In this document: positions 1 to 6,071 of the stretch, one piece after another
Numbering within the stretch: position 1 is the stretch's first letter
Layout: the number at the start of each line of letters is the position of its first letter
Notes under the pieces: generated by a model
Seen by the model: the letters and a program-made list of their open reading frames with translations, nothing else
The model's database searches: none
Told to the model about the DNA's origin: nothing
Assembly (NCBI GenBank): GCA_002433675.1
Contig: DJIP01000055.1
Location: forward strand, 1 to 6,784
Reading direction: 5' to 3'
DNA length: 6,784 bases
From: Halomonas halophila
GTDB taxonomy: Bacteria; Pseudomonadota; Gammaproteobacteria; Pseudomonadales; Halomonadaceae
Program-made: the position numbers and the translations under genes

Positions 1-1214
1 AAACGGCTGGTCAGCGCCAGCGACACCGACTGCAGCACCGCCGGTGAATCAAGCTGTTCGGGGTTGGCACACAGCGCCGGCAACCAGGCTGCGGCATTGA
101 ACCAGGGGTCCCCGAGGAAACCCATCGGTGCATCGGGATCCACGTCGACCTGGAAACCTTCCTGGAAGGCGGCGAACAGCGTGTCCTCCCGCGCCGTGGA
201 GCGATACAGCAACTGCCCGTCCTCCTCCACCACCTTTATCGGCGGCGGCGGCGGCAGCTCCGCCAGCAGGGTCTGCAGGCCGACCAGGGGCTCGCCGAGG
301 TCCTCTTCGGCGCACAGCAGCTGATCGGCCAGGGTAGCGCCGGGGTTGTCGGCCAGGTCCGCCAGGAACTGCAACTGGTCGGGGTCGAGATCACCCTGGC
401 GGGTCAACCGGCGTAGCCAGAAGCGCGAGCGCTCCATGGCCTCCTCGTCGTGGCCTTCGTGGAGCAACAGCATGGCCTCGATATAGGCCAGGGTCGGCGA
501 ATCGGGAAGGGCCTGCTGGGCACGCACGAAGGCGGAGCGGGCGCTGTCGAGATCGTCGTTGTCCAGGTGCATCAGGCACAGCCGCTCCAGCGCCACGCCG
601 CGCAGGAACATCGGTCCCCGCTCCAGCACCTCGTCCAGCAGCGCCTCGCGCTTGCGATGGAAACCGCGCTCCTGGAAAAGGTCCAGCAGGATCTCGAAGG
701 CGGGCTCGGCCTGTTCCGGCAGGCGTTCCCAGTCGGCGTTGTCGAACAATGACTCGAGGATCTGCTGGGCACGACCGCGCTGACCCGATTCGGCGGCGAT
801 CAGCCCCGCCTCCAGCAACGCCTGAGCGGGGGCGCGACCACTGGCCAGGGCAGCCTTCAGCGTCTCCCCTTTCCACTCCCGCAGCGACAGCATCCACATC
901 AGATGAGGTGGCAGGTGCCCGGGCAGGCTGACGGCGCCGCAGCACTGCTTCATCTTGCGCCCAGAGTCGCACCAGCAAGGCTCGTTGCGTCCAGGGCGTG
1001 CCAGGGTTTCACAGGCGAAGTCGAGGCGCGCCAGCGGCGTCTGGGACCACAGTTCGGGAGCCAGCGCCTGGGCCAGGGCCTTGTCACCGCCCACGCAGGC
1101 AGGACCCTCCTCGCGCGCCCAGCTCATCAAGCTCGGATAGCGTTCATCCTGCCGAATGGCTGCCAGGGCGCCCGCGGCAAAACCCAGCAGTTGATCCACC
1201 CATAACGCCAGCAT
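1..1214 (-). CDS. SEC-C zinc-motif protein with TPR-like helical repeats (partial, C-terminus beyond left edge)
   Basis: The frame is open from an ATG at 1214 to the window edge (404 codons, no stop), so the C-terminus is missing. The start follows a GGGGAG Shine-Dalgarno with 6-base spacing. Residues 75-93 form a SEC-C motif, GRNEPCWCDSGRKMKQCCG, with four cysteines at 80, 82, 91 and 92 that should bind one zinc. The motif is named for the SecA C-terminus, where it contacts SecB and ribosomes, and is found alone in many uncharacterised bacterial proteins. The usual glycine after the second cysteine is Asp here. Residues from about 120 to 310 are mostly amphipathic helix, with TPR-like pairs such as AQALLEAGLIAAESGQRGRA and DSARSAFVRAQQALPDSP. 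A run of five prolines (ELPPPPPI) then precedes an acidic, aromatic C-terminal part. It lies downstream of the kinase gene on the same strand. Function is unknown; a metal-dependent adaptor or chaperone-like role is only inference. Confidence 0.85.
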   Translation of the reverse strand, partial: MLALWVDQLLGFAAGALAAIRQDERYPSLMSWAREEGPACVGGDKALAQALAPELWSQTPLARLDFACETLARPGRNEPCWCDSGRKMKQCCGAVSLPGHLPPHLMWMLSLREWKGETLKAALASGRAPAQALLEAGLIAAESGQRGRAQQILESLFDNADWERLPEQAEPAFEILLDLFQERGFHRKREALLDEVLERGPMFLRGVALERLCLMHLDNDDLDSARSAFVRAQQALPDSPTLAYIEAMLLLHEGHDEEAMERSRFWLRRLTRQGDLDPDQLQFLADLADNPGATLADQLLCAEEDLGEPLVGLQTLLAELPPPPPIKVVEEDGQLLYRSTAREDTLFAAFQEGFQVDVDPDAPMGFLGDPWFNAAAWLPALCANPEQLDSPAVLQSVSLALTSR

Positions 1215-1220
1215 CGCTAT

Positions 1221-1226
1221 CTCCCC
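1221..1226 (-). promoter_or_regulatory. Shine-Dalgarno of the SEC-C gene
   Basis: Read on the minus strand this is GGGGAG, 6 bases before the ATG at 1214. It decides that start over later in-frame Met codons and shows that the gene can be translated independently of the upstream kinase gene. Confidence 0.7.
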
Positions 1227-1282
1227 GAAATTGAAAACGGCACAGTCTAACAGTGCATGCCCCGGCTGGGCAGACCCGCGCC

Positions 1283-2527
1283 TCAGACGGCGTAGGCATC
1301 CAGCAACTGTGCACTCCGTGAATGCATGTCCAGGCGCCCTTCGAGCCGCACCAGGTTCCAGTAGTGACCATTGAGCGTACGCGCCAGCAACAGCATGCCG
1401 GCAGGGGGCTGCAGGCGGTCCAGCGCGCCCCACACCCGGGGGCTCAGCTCGCGCAGACGCCGATGCACCCGTACATCGCCGAAGTCCTGCTCACCGGGTG
1501 CGAACAGCGGCGACACCGCTTCCGCGGATTCGCGATACAGCGCCAGCGGCGCGCCCTCTCCCTGTCGACCGCCGAGCCCGCGCACGGCTTCATCCATGGC
1601 CATGGGGTCGCCGTCCAGGGTGGCCCCCAGCAGTGCCACCAGACCGGCCAGCCGCTCTGGCGGGACCGCGATCACCGCGCCCAAGTCGTACACCACCAGC
1701 CGGCCCTGATCATCGACGGCGAAATTGCCGGCGTGGGGATCGGCGTGCAGCTCGTGGTGGGTGAACAGCTCCTCGGTGATCCAGTCCGCCAGGGTGCGCG
1801 ACACCCGCTGGCGCAGGGCATCATCGGCACCTTCGAGATCACGCAAGGGCCTCCCCGGCAGGTACTCCATCGCCAGCACCCTTGGACCACTGAGTTCCTT
1901 TACGGGCTTCGGCATCACCAGATCGGGATGGTCGGCATAGCGCCGCCGGTAGCGCTCCAGTGCGTCCGCTTCGGCGCGATAGTCGAGCTCACGGCGCAGT
2001 CCATCGGCGAGTTCGTCGAACAGCGCATCGAGGCGCGCCTGGGACACCTTGAGCCAGCGCCCCAGTCGCAACATCCTTCTGACCTGCACCAGGTCCTGTT
2101 CCAGCACCCGATCGAGCCCCGGGTACTGCACCTTGAGCACCAGGGTACGACCGTCCCGAGTCCGGGCCCGATGCACCTGTCCCATGGAGGCGCTGGCAAA
2201 GGGCTCGGGCTCTATCTCGTCGAACAGGGCATCGAGGTCACCAAGCTCGGCTTCAAGCGCGACCTTGATCTCGTCCCAGAGCGCCGGCGTGGCGTCCTTC
2301 TGCAGACGGGCCAGTTCCTCGGCAAGGGCCGGAGGCAGCAGGTCATCCCACTGGGACATGACCTGCGCGATCTTCATCGCCGGCCCCTTGAGCTCGGACA
2401 GGCCTTCAAACAGCGACTCGCCGAGCGCCTGCCAATCGGCCTTGCCGCCGATTCTCGAGCGCAACAGGGTCGAGCCGGTACGAGCGGAGAGCCCGAGCAT
2501 CCGGCGTGTGCGGCCTGACTGACGCAT
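1283..2527 (-). CDS. ABC1/AarF/UbiB-family atypical protein kinase (ADCK-like), 414 aa
   Basis: This belongs to the ABC1/UbiB/COQ8 family of protein-kinase-like ATPases, whose best-known members support ubiquinone synthesis. The visible landmarks are: residues 46-58 LKGPAMKIAQVMS, the family's KxGQ signature with Ala in place of Gly (K52, Q55); the Ala/Ser-rich nucleotide loop ASASMGQVH at 111-119; the ATP-binding Lys K132 in LKVQYPG; RRELDYRAEAD at 178-188; the catalytic loop HADPHAGN at 261-268 with D263 and N268; and D281 in YDLGAV, in the place of the DFG motif. All key kinase-fold residues are present, so it is probably an active nucleotide-binding protein. At 414 aa it is shorter than true UbiB (about 540 aa) and lacks the C-terminal transmembrane helices, so it is probably a soluble paralogue and not the ubiquinone-pathway UbiB. 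The start at 2527 has an AGGAGG site 4 bases upstream; an in-frame Met 18 codons earlier lacks support. Substrate unknown. The SEC-C gene follows 68 bases downstream. Confidence 0.9.
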   Translation of the reverse strand: MRQSGRTRRMLGLSARTGSTLLRSRIGGKADWQALGESLFEGLSELKGPAMKIAQVMSQWDDLLPPALAEELARLQKDATPALWDEIKVALEAELGDLDALFDEIEPEPFASASMGQVHRARTRDGRTLVLKVQYPGLDRVLEQDLVQVRRMLRLGRWLKVSQARLDALFDELADGLRRELDYRAEADALERYRRRYADHPDLVMPKPVKELSGPRVLAMEYLPGRPLRDLEGADDALRQRVSRTLADWITEELFTHHELHADPHAGNFAVDDQGRLVVYDLGAVIAVPPERLAGLVALLGATLDGDPMAMDEAVRGLGGRQGEGAPLALYRESAEAVSPLFAPGEQDFGDVRVHRRLRELSPRVWGALDRLQPPAGMLLLARTLNGHYWNLVRLEGRLDMHSRSAQLLDAYAV

Positions 2528-2531
2528 GCTG

Positions 2532-2537
2532 CCTCCT
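2532..2537 (-). promoter_or_regulatory. Shine-Dalgarno of the ABC1 kinase gene
   Basis: The minus strand reads AGGAGG followed by CAGC and then the ATG at 2527. This perfect anti-16S match fixes the start here and not at the in-frame Met 18 codons upstream. Confidence 0.75.
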
Positions 2538-2691
2538 GCCCCTACGGGCGCCCTGCAAGATGCTGGCAACGCTGGCCTCACCGGGAGGGCGGCGCGTCAT
2601 GGGACGGTCACCGTACCCGCATCTGCACACAAAAATGATATAGGACTTGTACACTTTTCACTCCATGGTACACCTGGCATCTCATCACACA

Positions 2692-2711
2692 TACTGGAAG
2701 AATATCCAGAC
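2692..2711. promoter_or_regulatory. Candidate LexA (SOS) box upstream of topB
   Basis: The sequence TACTGGAAGAATATCCAGAC has the CTG-N10-CAG form of gammaproteobacterial LexA sites and matches 13 of the 20 positions of the E. coli consensus. The outer CTGG and CCAG arms are inverted repeats. The departure is G and C next to the core where T and A are usual, and an imperfect AT alternation in the middle. It overlaps the candidate -10 box of topB (2690-2695) and ends 23 bases before the start codon, a position suited to repression. It could be chance, since the CTG-N10-CAG form is short. Confidence 0.35.
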
Positions 2712-2719
2712 GATTCACC

Positions 2720-2731
2720 CGCACCGGTGCG
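2720..2731. repeat. Perfect 12-base palindrome at the topB ribosome-binding position
   Basis: CGCACCGGTGCG is its own reverse complement and ends two bases before the topB ATG. There is no purine-rich Shine-Dalgarno in that place; the nearest weak match, GGTG, is inside the palindrome. In mRNA it can fold only as a 4-base-pair stem with a CCGG loop. It may be an operator or a feature that limits initiation, or chance in GC-rich DNA. Confidence 0.4.
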
Positions 2732-2733
2732 CT

Positions 2734-4668
2734 ATGCGATTGATCATTGCGGAAAAACCGAGCCTGGCTCGCTCCATCGCCGAGGCGCTGCCCGGAGCAG
2801 CACAGAAGAAAGACGGCTACCTGTCCGTCGGAGACACCGAGGTCACCTGGTGTCTTGGACATCTGCTGGAGCAGGCCCCACCGGACGCCTACGACCCGGC
2901 ATTCAAGCCCTGGCGACGCGACCACCTGCCCATCGTGCCCGGCCAGTGGAAGCTGGTGCCCAGGCCCAAGGCCCGCGGTCAGCTGTCGGTGATTCGTGCA
3001 CGCCTGAAACAGGCACGCCAGCTGGTACACGCCGGCGACCCCGACCGCGAGGGCCAGCTGCTGGTCCAGGAGGTGATCGAGCACCTGGGCTGGAAGGGCC
3101 CCGTCCAGCGCCTGCTGATCAACGACCTCAACCGGCCTGCGGTGGCTCGTGCACTCGGGCGGATCGAGGACAATGCCAGGTATCACGCCCTCTACCGCGC
3201 CGCCCAGACCCGCGCCCGCGCCGACTGGCTGTACGGCATCAACCTGACCCGCGCCTGGACCCTGATCGGCCGCCAGGCGGGCCACGATGGCGTGCTGTCG
3301 GTGGGACGCGTGCAGACGCCGGTGCTTGGCCTGGTGGTGCGCCGCGATGAGGAGATCCGTCATTTCACGCCCTACCCCTTCTATGTGCTGTGGGCTCACC
3401 TGCGCGTCGGCGCCGGCACCTTGAAGGCCTGGTGGGTCCCCGGCGAGTCCCATCGCCTGGACGAGCGCGGTCGGCTGCTCGACCCAGCTCCCGCCCAGAC
3501 ACTGGCAGAGCGCCTGCCCGGTGCCGAAGGCCAGGTGAGCAGCGTGGACTCCCGTCGTCGTCGCCAGCCGCCGCCCTTGCCTTACTCGCTGTCGGCGCTG
3601 CAGGTCGATGCGGCACGCCGCCACGGGCTCTCGGCCAAGGCGGTGCTGGACATCTGCCAGCGGCTCTACGAGCGCCATCAGTTGATCACCTATCCACGCT
3701 CGGACTGCCGCTACCTGCCGCGTGAACACCTGGCCAGCCTGCCGGGCCAACTGGCCAGCGCCTGTCGCGATGACGCCACCCTGGCCGGCTGGCTGGCCAA
3801 CGCCGACATGGGGCTTCGCTCGCGCGCCTTCGACGACGCCAAGGTCGGCGCCCACCACGCCCTTGCCCCCACCGGCAAGCCCTTCATTGCCGAGCGCCTG
3901 TCGCGTCAGGAAGCCGACGTCTACCGTCTGATCGCCCGTAACGTCCTGGCCCAGTTCTATCCGGCGCTGGAAACCCAGGAGGTGAAGGCCGAGTTCCGCC
4001 TGCTGGACGAGCGCTTCCAGGCTTCTGGCCAGACGCTGCTGGTGCCGGGCTGGAAGCCCCTGTTCACCACCCGTGACGAGCCGCCGCCGTTGCCGGCGCT
4101 GGTCGAGGGTGAGGCCTGTCAGGCACTGGAGGCCCAGGTCGAACAGCGTGAGACGCGCCCGCCGGAGCCGTTTACCGATGCCAGCCTGATCAAGGCCATG
4201 ATGAACATCGCCCGCTATGTCGAGGACCCCGAGGTACGCCGTACCCTCAGGGAAACCGACGGTCTGGGTACCGAGGCCACCCGCGCCGGCATCATCGAGA
4301 CGCTGCTGGAGCGCGGCTATCTGGTGCGCAAGGCCAAGGCGCTGCGCGCCACACGCCTGGGGGTGGGCCTGATCCACTCCCTGCCGGAAGCGGTCAGCCG
4401 CCCGGAGCGCACCGCCCTGTGGGAGCAGCGGCTGGAAGGGATCGCCGAGGCCCAGGCCGAACCGGAACCCTTCGTCGCCCAACTGGTCGAGGATCTCCGC
4501 TCGCTGGTGGGTAGCGCCGACAGTCAGCGGCTGAGCGCAGCTCTCGGCGCCGCCCAGGGCGAGTCGCCGGAAGCTGGCCCCGCCAACAAGCGAGGCCGTC
4601 GCACGAAAGCGCCACGCCGCAGCGCTGGAGGCAAGCGCCGCACTCCCCGCAAAGGCAGCACCACATGA
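2734..4668 (+). CDS. topB: DNA topoisomerase III (type IA), 644 aa
   Basis: This enzyme breaks and rejoins single DNA strands and separates linked daughter chromosomes. The N-terminus MRLIIAEKPSLARSIAEALP and many later blocks match E. coli TopB nearly residue for residue. The Toprim domain has E7 and K8 and the metal-binding GDPDREGQ at 101-108 (D102, D104, E106). HADWLYGIN-like ARADWLYGIN is at 161-170 and VLSVGRVQTPVLGLVVRRDEE at 187-207. The catalytic tyrosine is Y320 in LITYPRSDCRYLP, followed by R322. TDGLGTEATRAGIIE lies at 508-522. No zinc-finger domain follows, as in TopB and unlike TopA; the end is a basic tail rich in K and R from about 618. Length is close to the 653 aa of E. coli. 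The start at 2734 is set by alignment to the conserved N-terminus; the 29 upstream in-frame codons look noncoding. The Shine-Dalgarno is weak. The stop overlaps the next gene's start. Confidence 0.98.
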   Translation: MRLIIAEKPSLARSIAEALPGAAQKKDGYLSVGDTEVTWCLGHLLEQAPPDAYDPAFKPWRRDHLPIVPGQWKLVPRPKARGQLSVIRARLKQARQLVHAGDPDREGQLLVQEVIEHLGWKGPVQRLLINDLNRPAVARALGRIEDNARYHALYRAAQTRARADWLYGINLTRAWTLIGRQAGHDGVLSVGRVQTPVLGLVVRRDEEIRHFTPYPFYVLWAHLRVGAGTLKAWWVPGESHRLDERGRLLDPAPAQTLAERLPGAEGQVSSVDSRRRRQPPPLPYSLSALQVDAARRHGLSAKAVLDICQRLYERHQLITYPRSDCRYLPREHLASLPGQLASACRDDATLAGWLANADMGLRSRAFDDAKVGAHHALAPTGKPFIAERLSRQEADVYRLIARNVLAQFYPALETQEVKAEFRLLDERFQASGQTLLVPGWKPLFTTRDEPPPLPALVEGEACQALEAQVEQRETRPPEPFTDASLIKAMMNIARYVEDPEVRRTLRETDGLGTEATRAGIIETLLERGYLVRKAKALRATRLGVGLIHSLPEAVSRPERTALWEQRLEGIAEAQAEPEPFVAQLVEDLRSLVGSADSQRLSAALGAAQGESPEAGPANKRGRRTKAPRRSAGGKRRTPRKGSTT

Positions 4669-5663
4669 CCACACTGATCATTGGTCCCGGGGCCATCGGA
4701 CGCCTGCTGGCCTGTCGGCTCGCCGCCGGTGGCCAGCGGGTGCGCCTGCTGGGGCGGCGGCCGCTGCCGACGATCCAGACCCTGACTTCACCGGATGGCA
4801 CGACCCAGCGACTGGAACTTGCCACCACCACCGAGCCACGCCTTGCCTGCGTCGAAGTCGACCGGGTCATGCTGACCACCAAGGCCTACGCGGCCAGCGC
4901 GGCCTTCGCTGCGGTGGCCGACCATCTGCCTGCCACCACACCGCTGGTGCTATGGCAGAACGGGCTGCGCGTGCAGCGACCCTTGACCGACACCTGGAGC
5001 GGGCCGGTGCTGTGCGCCTCCACCACCGAGGGCGCCTTTATCGAGGCTGACGACAGCGTCGTCCACGCCGGCCAGGGGCAGACCCTCATCGGACACCTCG
5101 ACGGTGGCCTCGACCGTCCACTGGACGAAGGCAACGGCACGCGTACCCAAGCCCTCCGGACTCACGCTCTCCAGACCCAAGCCCTGGCCAGGTCGCTGGC
5201 CACCACCCTGAGCGCCGCCGGCCTGGCCACCGAGGCGGTGGACGACATCGCCACCCGGCTATGGCACAAGCTGGCGGTGAACGCCGCTATCAACCCGCTG
5301 GTGGCGCGCTACCGGCTTCGCAATGGCGAATTACGCGCGCATCCTTACCGCGACATGGTCGACGCCACCGTCGATGAAGTGGCGCAGATCCTGGCGGCGC
5401 TGGGGATCCCCGCGCCCGCCATCGACGTTCGCTCCAGCGACGTTGCGGCCAGCGACGTCAACGATGGCACCCGCGCCTGGCACGCCCTGGTCTGGCAGGT
5501 CATCGAGCGGACCGCCGCCAACCGTGCCTCGATGCTGCAGGATATCGAGGCCGGCCGACCCACCGAACACGACGCCATCCTCGGCCCGCTGCGCGAGGCC
5601 GCCGCTCGCATGGGCCTCCCTTGCCCCCAGCTCGATGCGCATTGGCGCTTTCTGAATGCCTGA
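4665..5663 (+). CDS. panE: 2-dehydropantoate 2-reductase (ketopantoate reductase family), 332 aa
   Basis: The expected reaction is NADPH-dependent reduction of ketopantoate to pantoate, a step to pantothenate and coenzyme A, in the cytoplasm. A Rossmann domain opens with GPGAIG at 7-12. The family's catalytic and substrate residues are visible: K73 in LTTKAY, N99 in WQNGL, K202 with N206 and N210 in HKLAVNAAINPL, and S289, D293 and E301 in NRASMLQDIEAGRPTEHD. The protein is about 30 residues longer than E. coli PanE (303 aa), mostly through extra sequence at 147-177 that contains a short repeated peptide. The ATG overlaps the topB stop as ATGA, with AAAGG 9 bases upstream, so translation is probably coupled to topB. 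No functional link to topoisomerase III is evident. Ketopantoate reductase paralogues exist with other substrates, so the family is sure but the pathway role is less so. Confidence 0.88.
   Translation: MTTLIIGPGAIGRLLACRLAAGGQRVRLLGRRPLPTIQTLTSPDGTTQRLELATTTEPRLACVEVDRVMLTTKAYAASAAFAAVADHLPATTPLVLWQNGLRVQRPLTDTWSGPVLCASTTEGAFIEADDSVVHAGQGQTLIGHLDGGLDRPLDEGNGTRTQALRTHALQTQALARSLATTLSAAGLATEAVDDIATRLWHKLAVNAAINPLVARYRLRNGELRAHPYRDMVDATVDEVAQILAALGIPAPAIDVRSSDVAASDVNDGTRAWHALVWQVIERTAANRASMLQDIEAGRPTEHDAILGPLREAAARMGLPCPQLDAHWRFLNA
5145..5185 (+). repeat. 30-base-period direct repeat inside the ketopantoate reductase gene
   Basis: ACCCAAGCCCT occurs at 5145-5155 and again at 5175-5185, exactly 30 bases apart, so the frame is kept. 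The encoded peptide reads TQALRTHALQTQALA (residues 161-175), a ten-residue period. It falls in an insert that E. coli PanE lacks, between the Rossmann domain and the helical domain. It looks like a small slippage or duplication product. Confidence 0.6.
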
Positions 5664-5873
5664 AACGAACAAGCCCAGGCTGGCGGTACACAAAAGCGAT
5701 TGCTATTTTAACGGTTGGCAGTGATTCGCCCCCCACCTGAATTTCGACGCGGATCGCCTAGCCGGGCCGGCCCTCGAACAAGTCCGTCTCTCCACATACG
5801 GTCTTGCCTCGGTGAGCCATGTTCACTACGAACTGCGTTCACAACGCGCCGTGCTCTCGATCAACTGCGCTCA
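5664..5873. other. Noncoding gap after the ketopantoate reductase gene
   Basis: These 210 bases have no supportable gene. No rho-independent terminator for topB-panE is visible: the short inverted repeat AGCCCAGGCT near 5671 and the perfect palindrome GGGCCGGCCC (5764-5773) both lack a following T run. Local base composition is more AT-rich than the coding regions around 5690-5715. A minus-strand frame of 20 codons from about 5821 exists but has no support. Confidence 0.5.
5821..5847. repeat. Two adjacent small inverted repeats before the 19-base array
   Basis: GTTC-ACTAC-GAAC lies at 5821-5833 and GCGTT-CAC-AACGC at 5835-5847, one base apart. GTTCAC recurs at 5821 and 5837, 16 bases apart. 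The words GCGTT and TTCA reappear in the first unit of the tandem array 30 bases downstream, which suggests a shared origin or a shared binding protein. The stems are short and could be chance. Confidence 0.35.
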
Positions 5874-6007
5874 ATGTGAGTCGCGTTCAGCATTGAGAGA
5901 CGCGTCTGGCATTGAGAGACGCGTTAAAAGTTGAGAGGCACGTTAAAAGTTGAGAGACGCGTTTGAATGTGAGCGCCGAGGTCAATTTTTGAGAGCCGAG
6001 CCCTTGA
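5874..6007 (+). repeat. Array of 19-base tandem repeats, consensus TTGAGAGACGCGTT plus variable tail
   Basis: Units begin at 5874, 5893, 5912, 5931 and 5950, all exactly 19 bases apart. The first 14 bases of the units at 5893, 5912 and 5950 are TTGAGAGACGCGT followed by C or T; the unit at 5931 has two changes (GGCACG); the unit at 5874 matches 11 of 14. Two degenerate units follow at 5969 (in register) and 5989 (one base out), and both share the variant ending GCCGAG. Two units share the tail TAAAAG. Units abut with no spacers, so this is not a CRISPR array. It ends about 60 bases before the start of the barrel gene. It could be an operator array, an iteron-like cluster, or a remnant of an IS21-type end, whose family carries several short terminal repeats; no replication or transposase gene is adjacent in the window. 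Confidence 0.85.
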
Positions 6008-6020
6008 ATAAAACCGAAGC

Positions 6021-6071
6021 ATGATCGATCAGGTGCCACCCGCGGAGGCTATTCCGCCAGGACAGCCATGA
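6021..6071 (+). other. Possible 16-codon leader ORF overlapping the barrel gene start
   Basis: An ATG at 6021 opens MIDQVPPAEAIPPGQP and stops with TGA at 6069-6071, overlapping the ATG at 6068 as ATGA. No good Shine-Dalgarno precedes it (ACCGAAGC). It spans a small inverted repeat, GCGGA-GGCTAT-TCCGC (6042-6057), just ahead of the barrel gene's AGGA. It could couple translation, but a frame this short arises easily by chance. Confidence 0.15.
6059..6062 (+). promoter_or_regulatory. Shine-Dalgarno of the barrel gene
   Basis: AGGA lies 5 bases before the ATG at 6068 and 8 bases before a second in-frame ATG at 6071. The spacing slightly favours the second Met; the two starts differ by one residue. 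Confidence 0.5.

Larger units (their letters stand above)
2528..2733. promoter_or_regulatory. Divergent promoter region between the kinase gene and topB
   Basis: The two translation starts point away from each other, so these 206 bases should contain both promoters. The most AT-rich part is 2631-2665. On the minus strand it offers a -10-like TATATC (2637-2642) with only a poor -35 (TGGAGT, 2660-2665, 17-base spacer), giving a leader of about 100 bases for the kinase gene. On the plus strand the best pair is GGTACA (2667-2672) and CATACT (2690-2695) with a 17-base spacer, 7 of 12 consensus matches. A second option is TTGTAC (2647-2652) and TACACC (2669-2674) with a 16-base spacer. GTACAC occurs twice, at 2649-2654 and 2668-2673, exactly 19 bases apart. 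Promoter presence is implied by layout; the exact boxes are weak. Confidence 0.45.

Noticed and set aside
1227..1282. Extended -10 promoter (TGTTAGACT on the minus strand) between the kinase and SEC-C genes
   Set aside because: The -10 matches 4 of 6 but no -35 is visible, and the near-palindrome around it has a mismatch; too weak to list.
1322..2518. A 398-codon plus-strand frame opposite the ABC1 kinase gene
   Set aside because: The kinase has all family motifs on the minus strand; the opposite product is His/Gln-rich with no domain and no ribosome-binding site.
2608..4674. A 688-codon open frame on the minus strand lying opposite almost all of topB
   Set aside because: It mirrors topB exactly, has a low-complexity Gln/Leu/Gly-rich product with no recognisable domain, and is the usual antisense by-product of GC-rich codon bias.
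5764..5773. Palindrome GGGCCGGCCC as a terminator for topB-panE
   Set aside because: It has no loop and no following T run, so it does not fit a rho-independent terminator.
5874..6007. CRISPR array
   Set aside because: Units are 19 bases end to end with no unique spacers, and no cas gene is present.
5989..6014. Sigma-70 promoter using TTGAGA of the last repeat as -35 and TAAAAC as -10
   Set aside because: The spacer is only 14 bases, and the earlier TTGAGA copies have no -10-like sequence 16-18 bases downstream.
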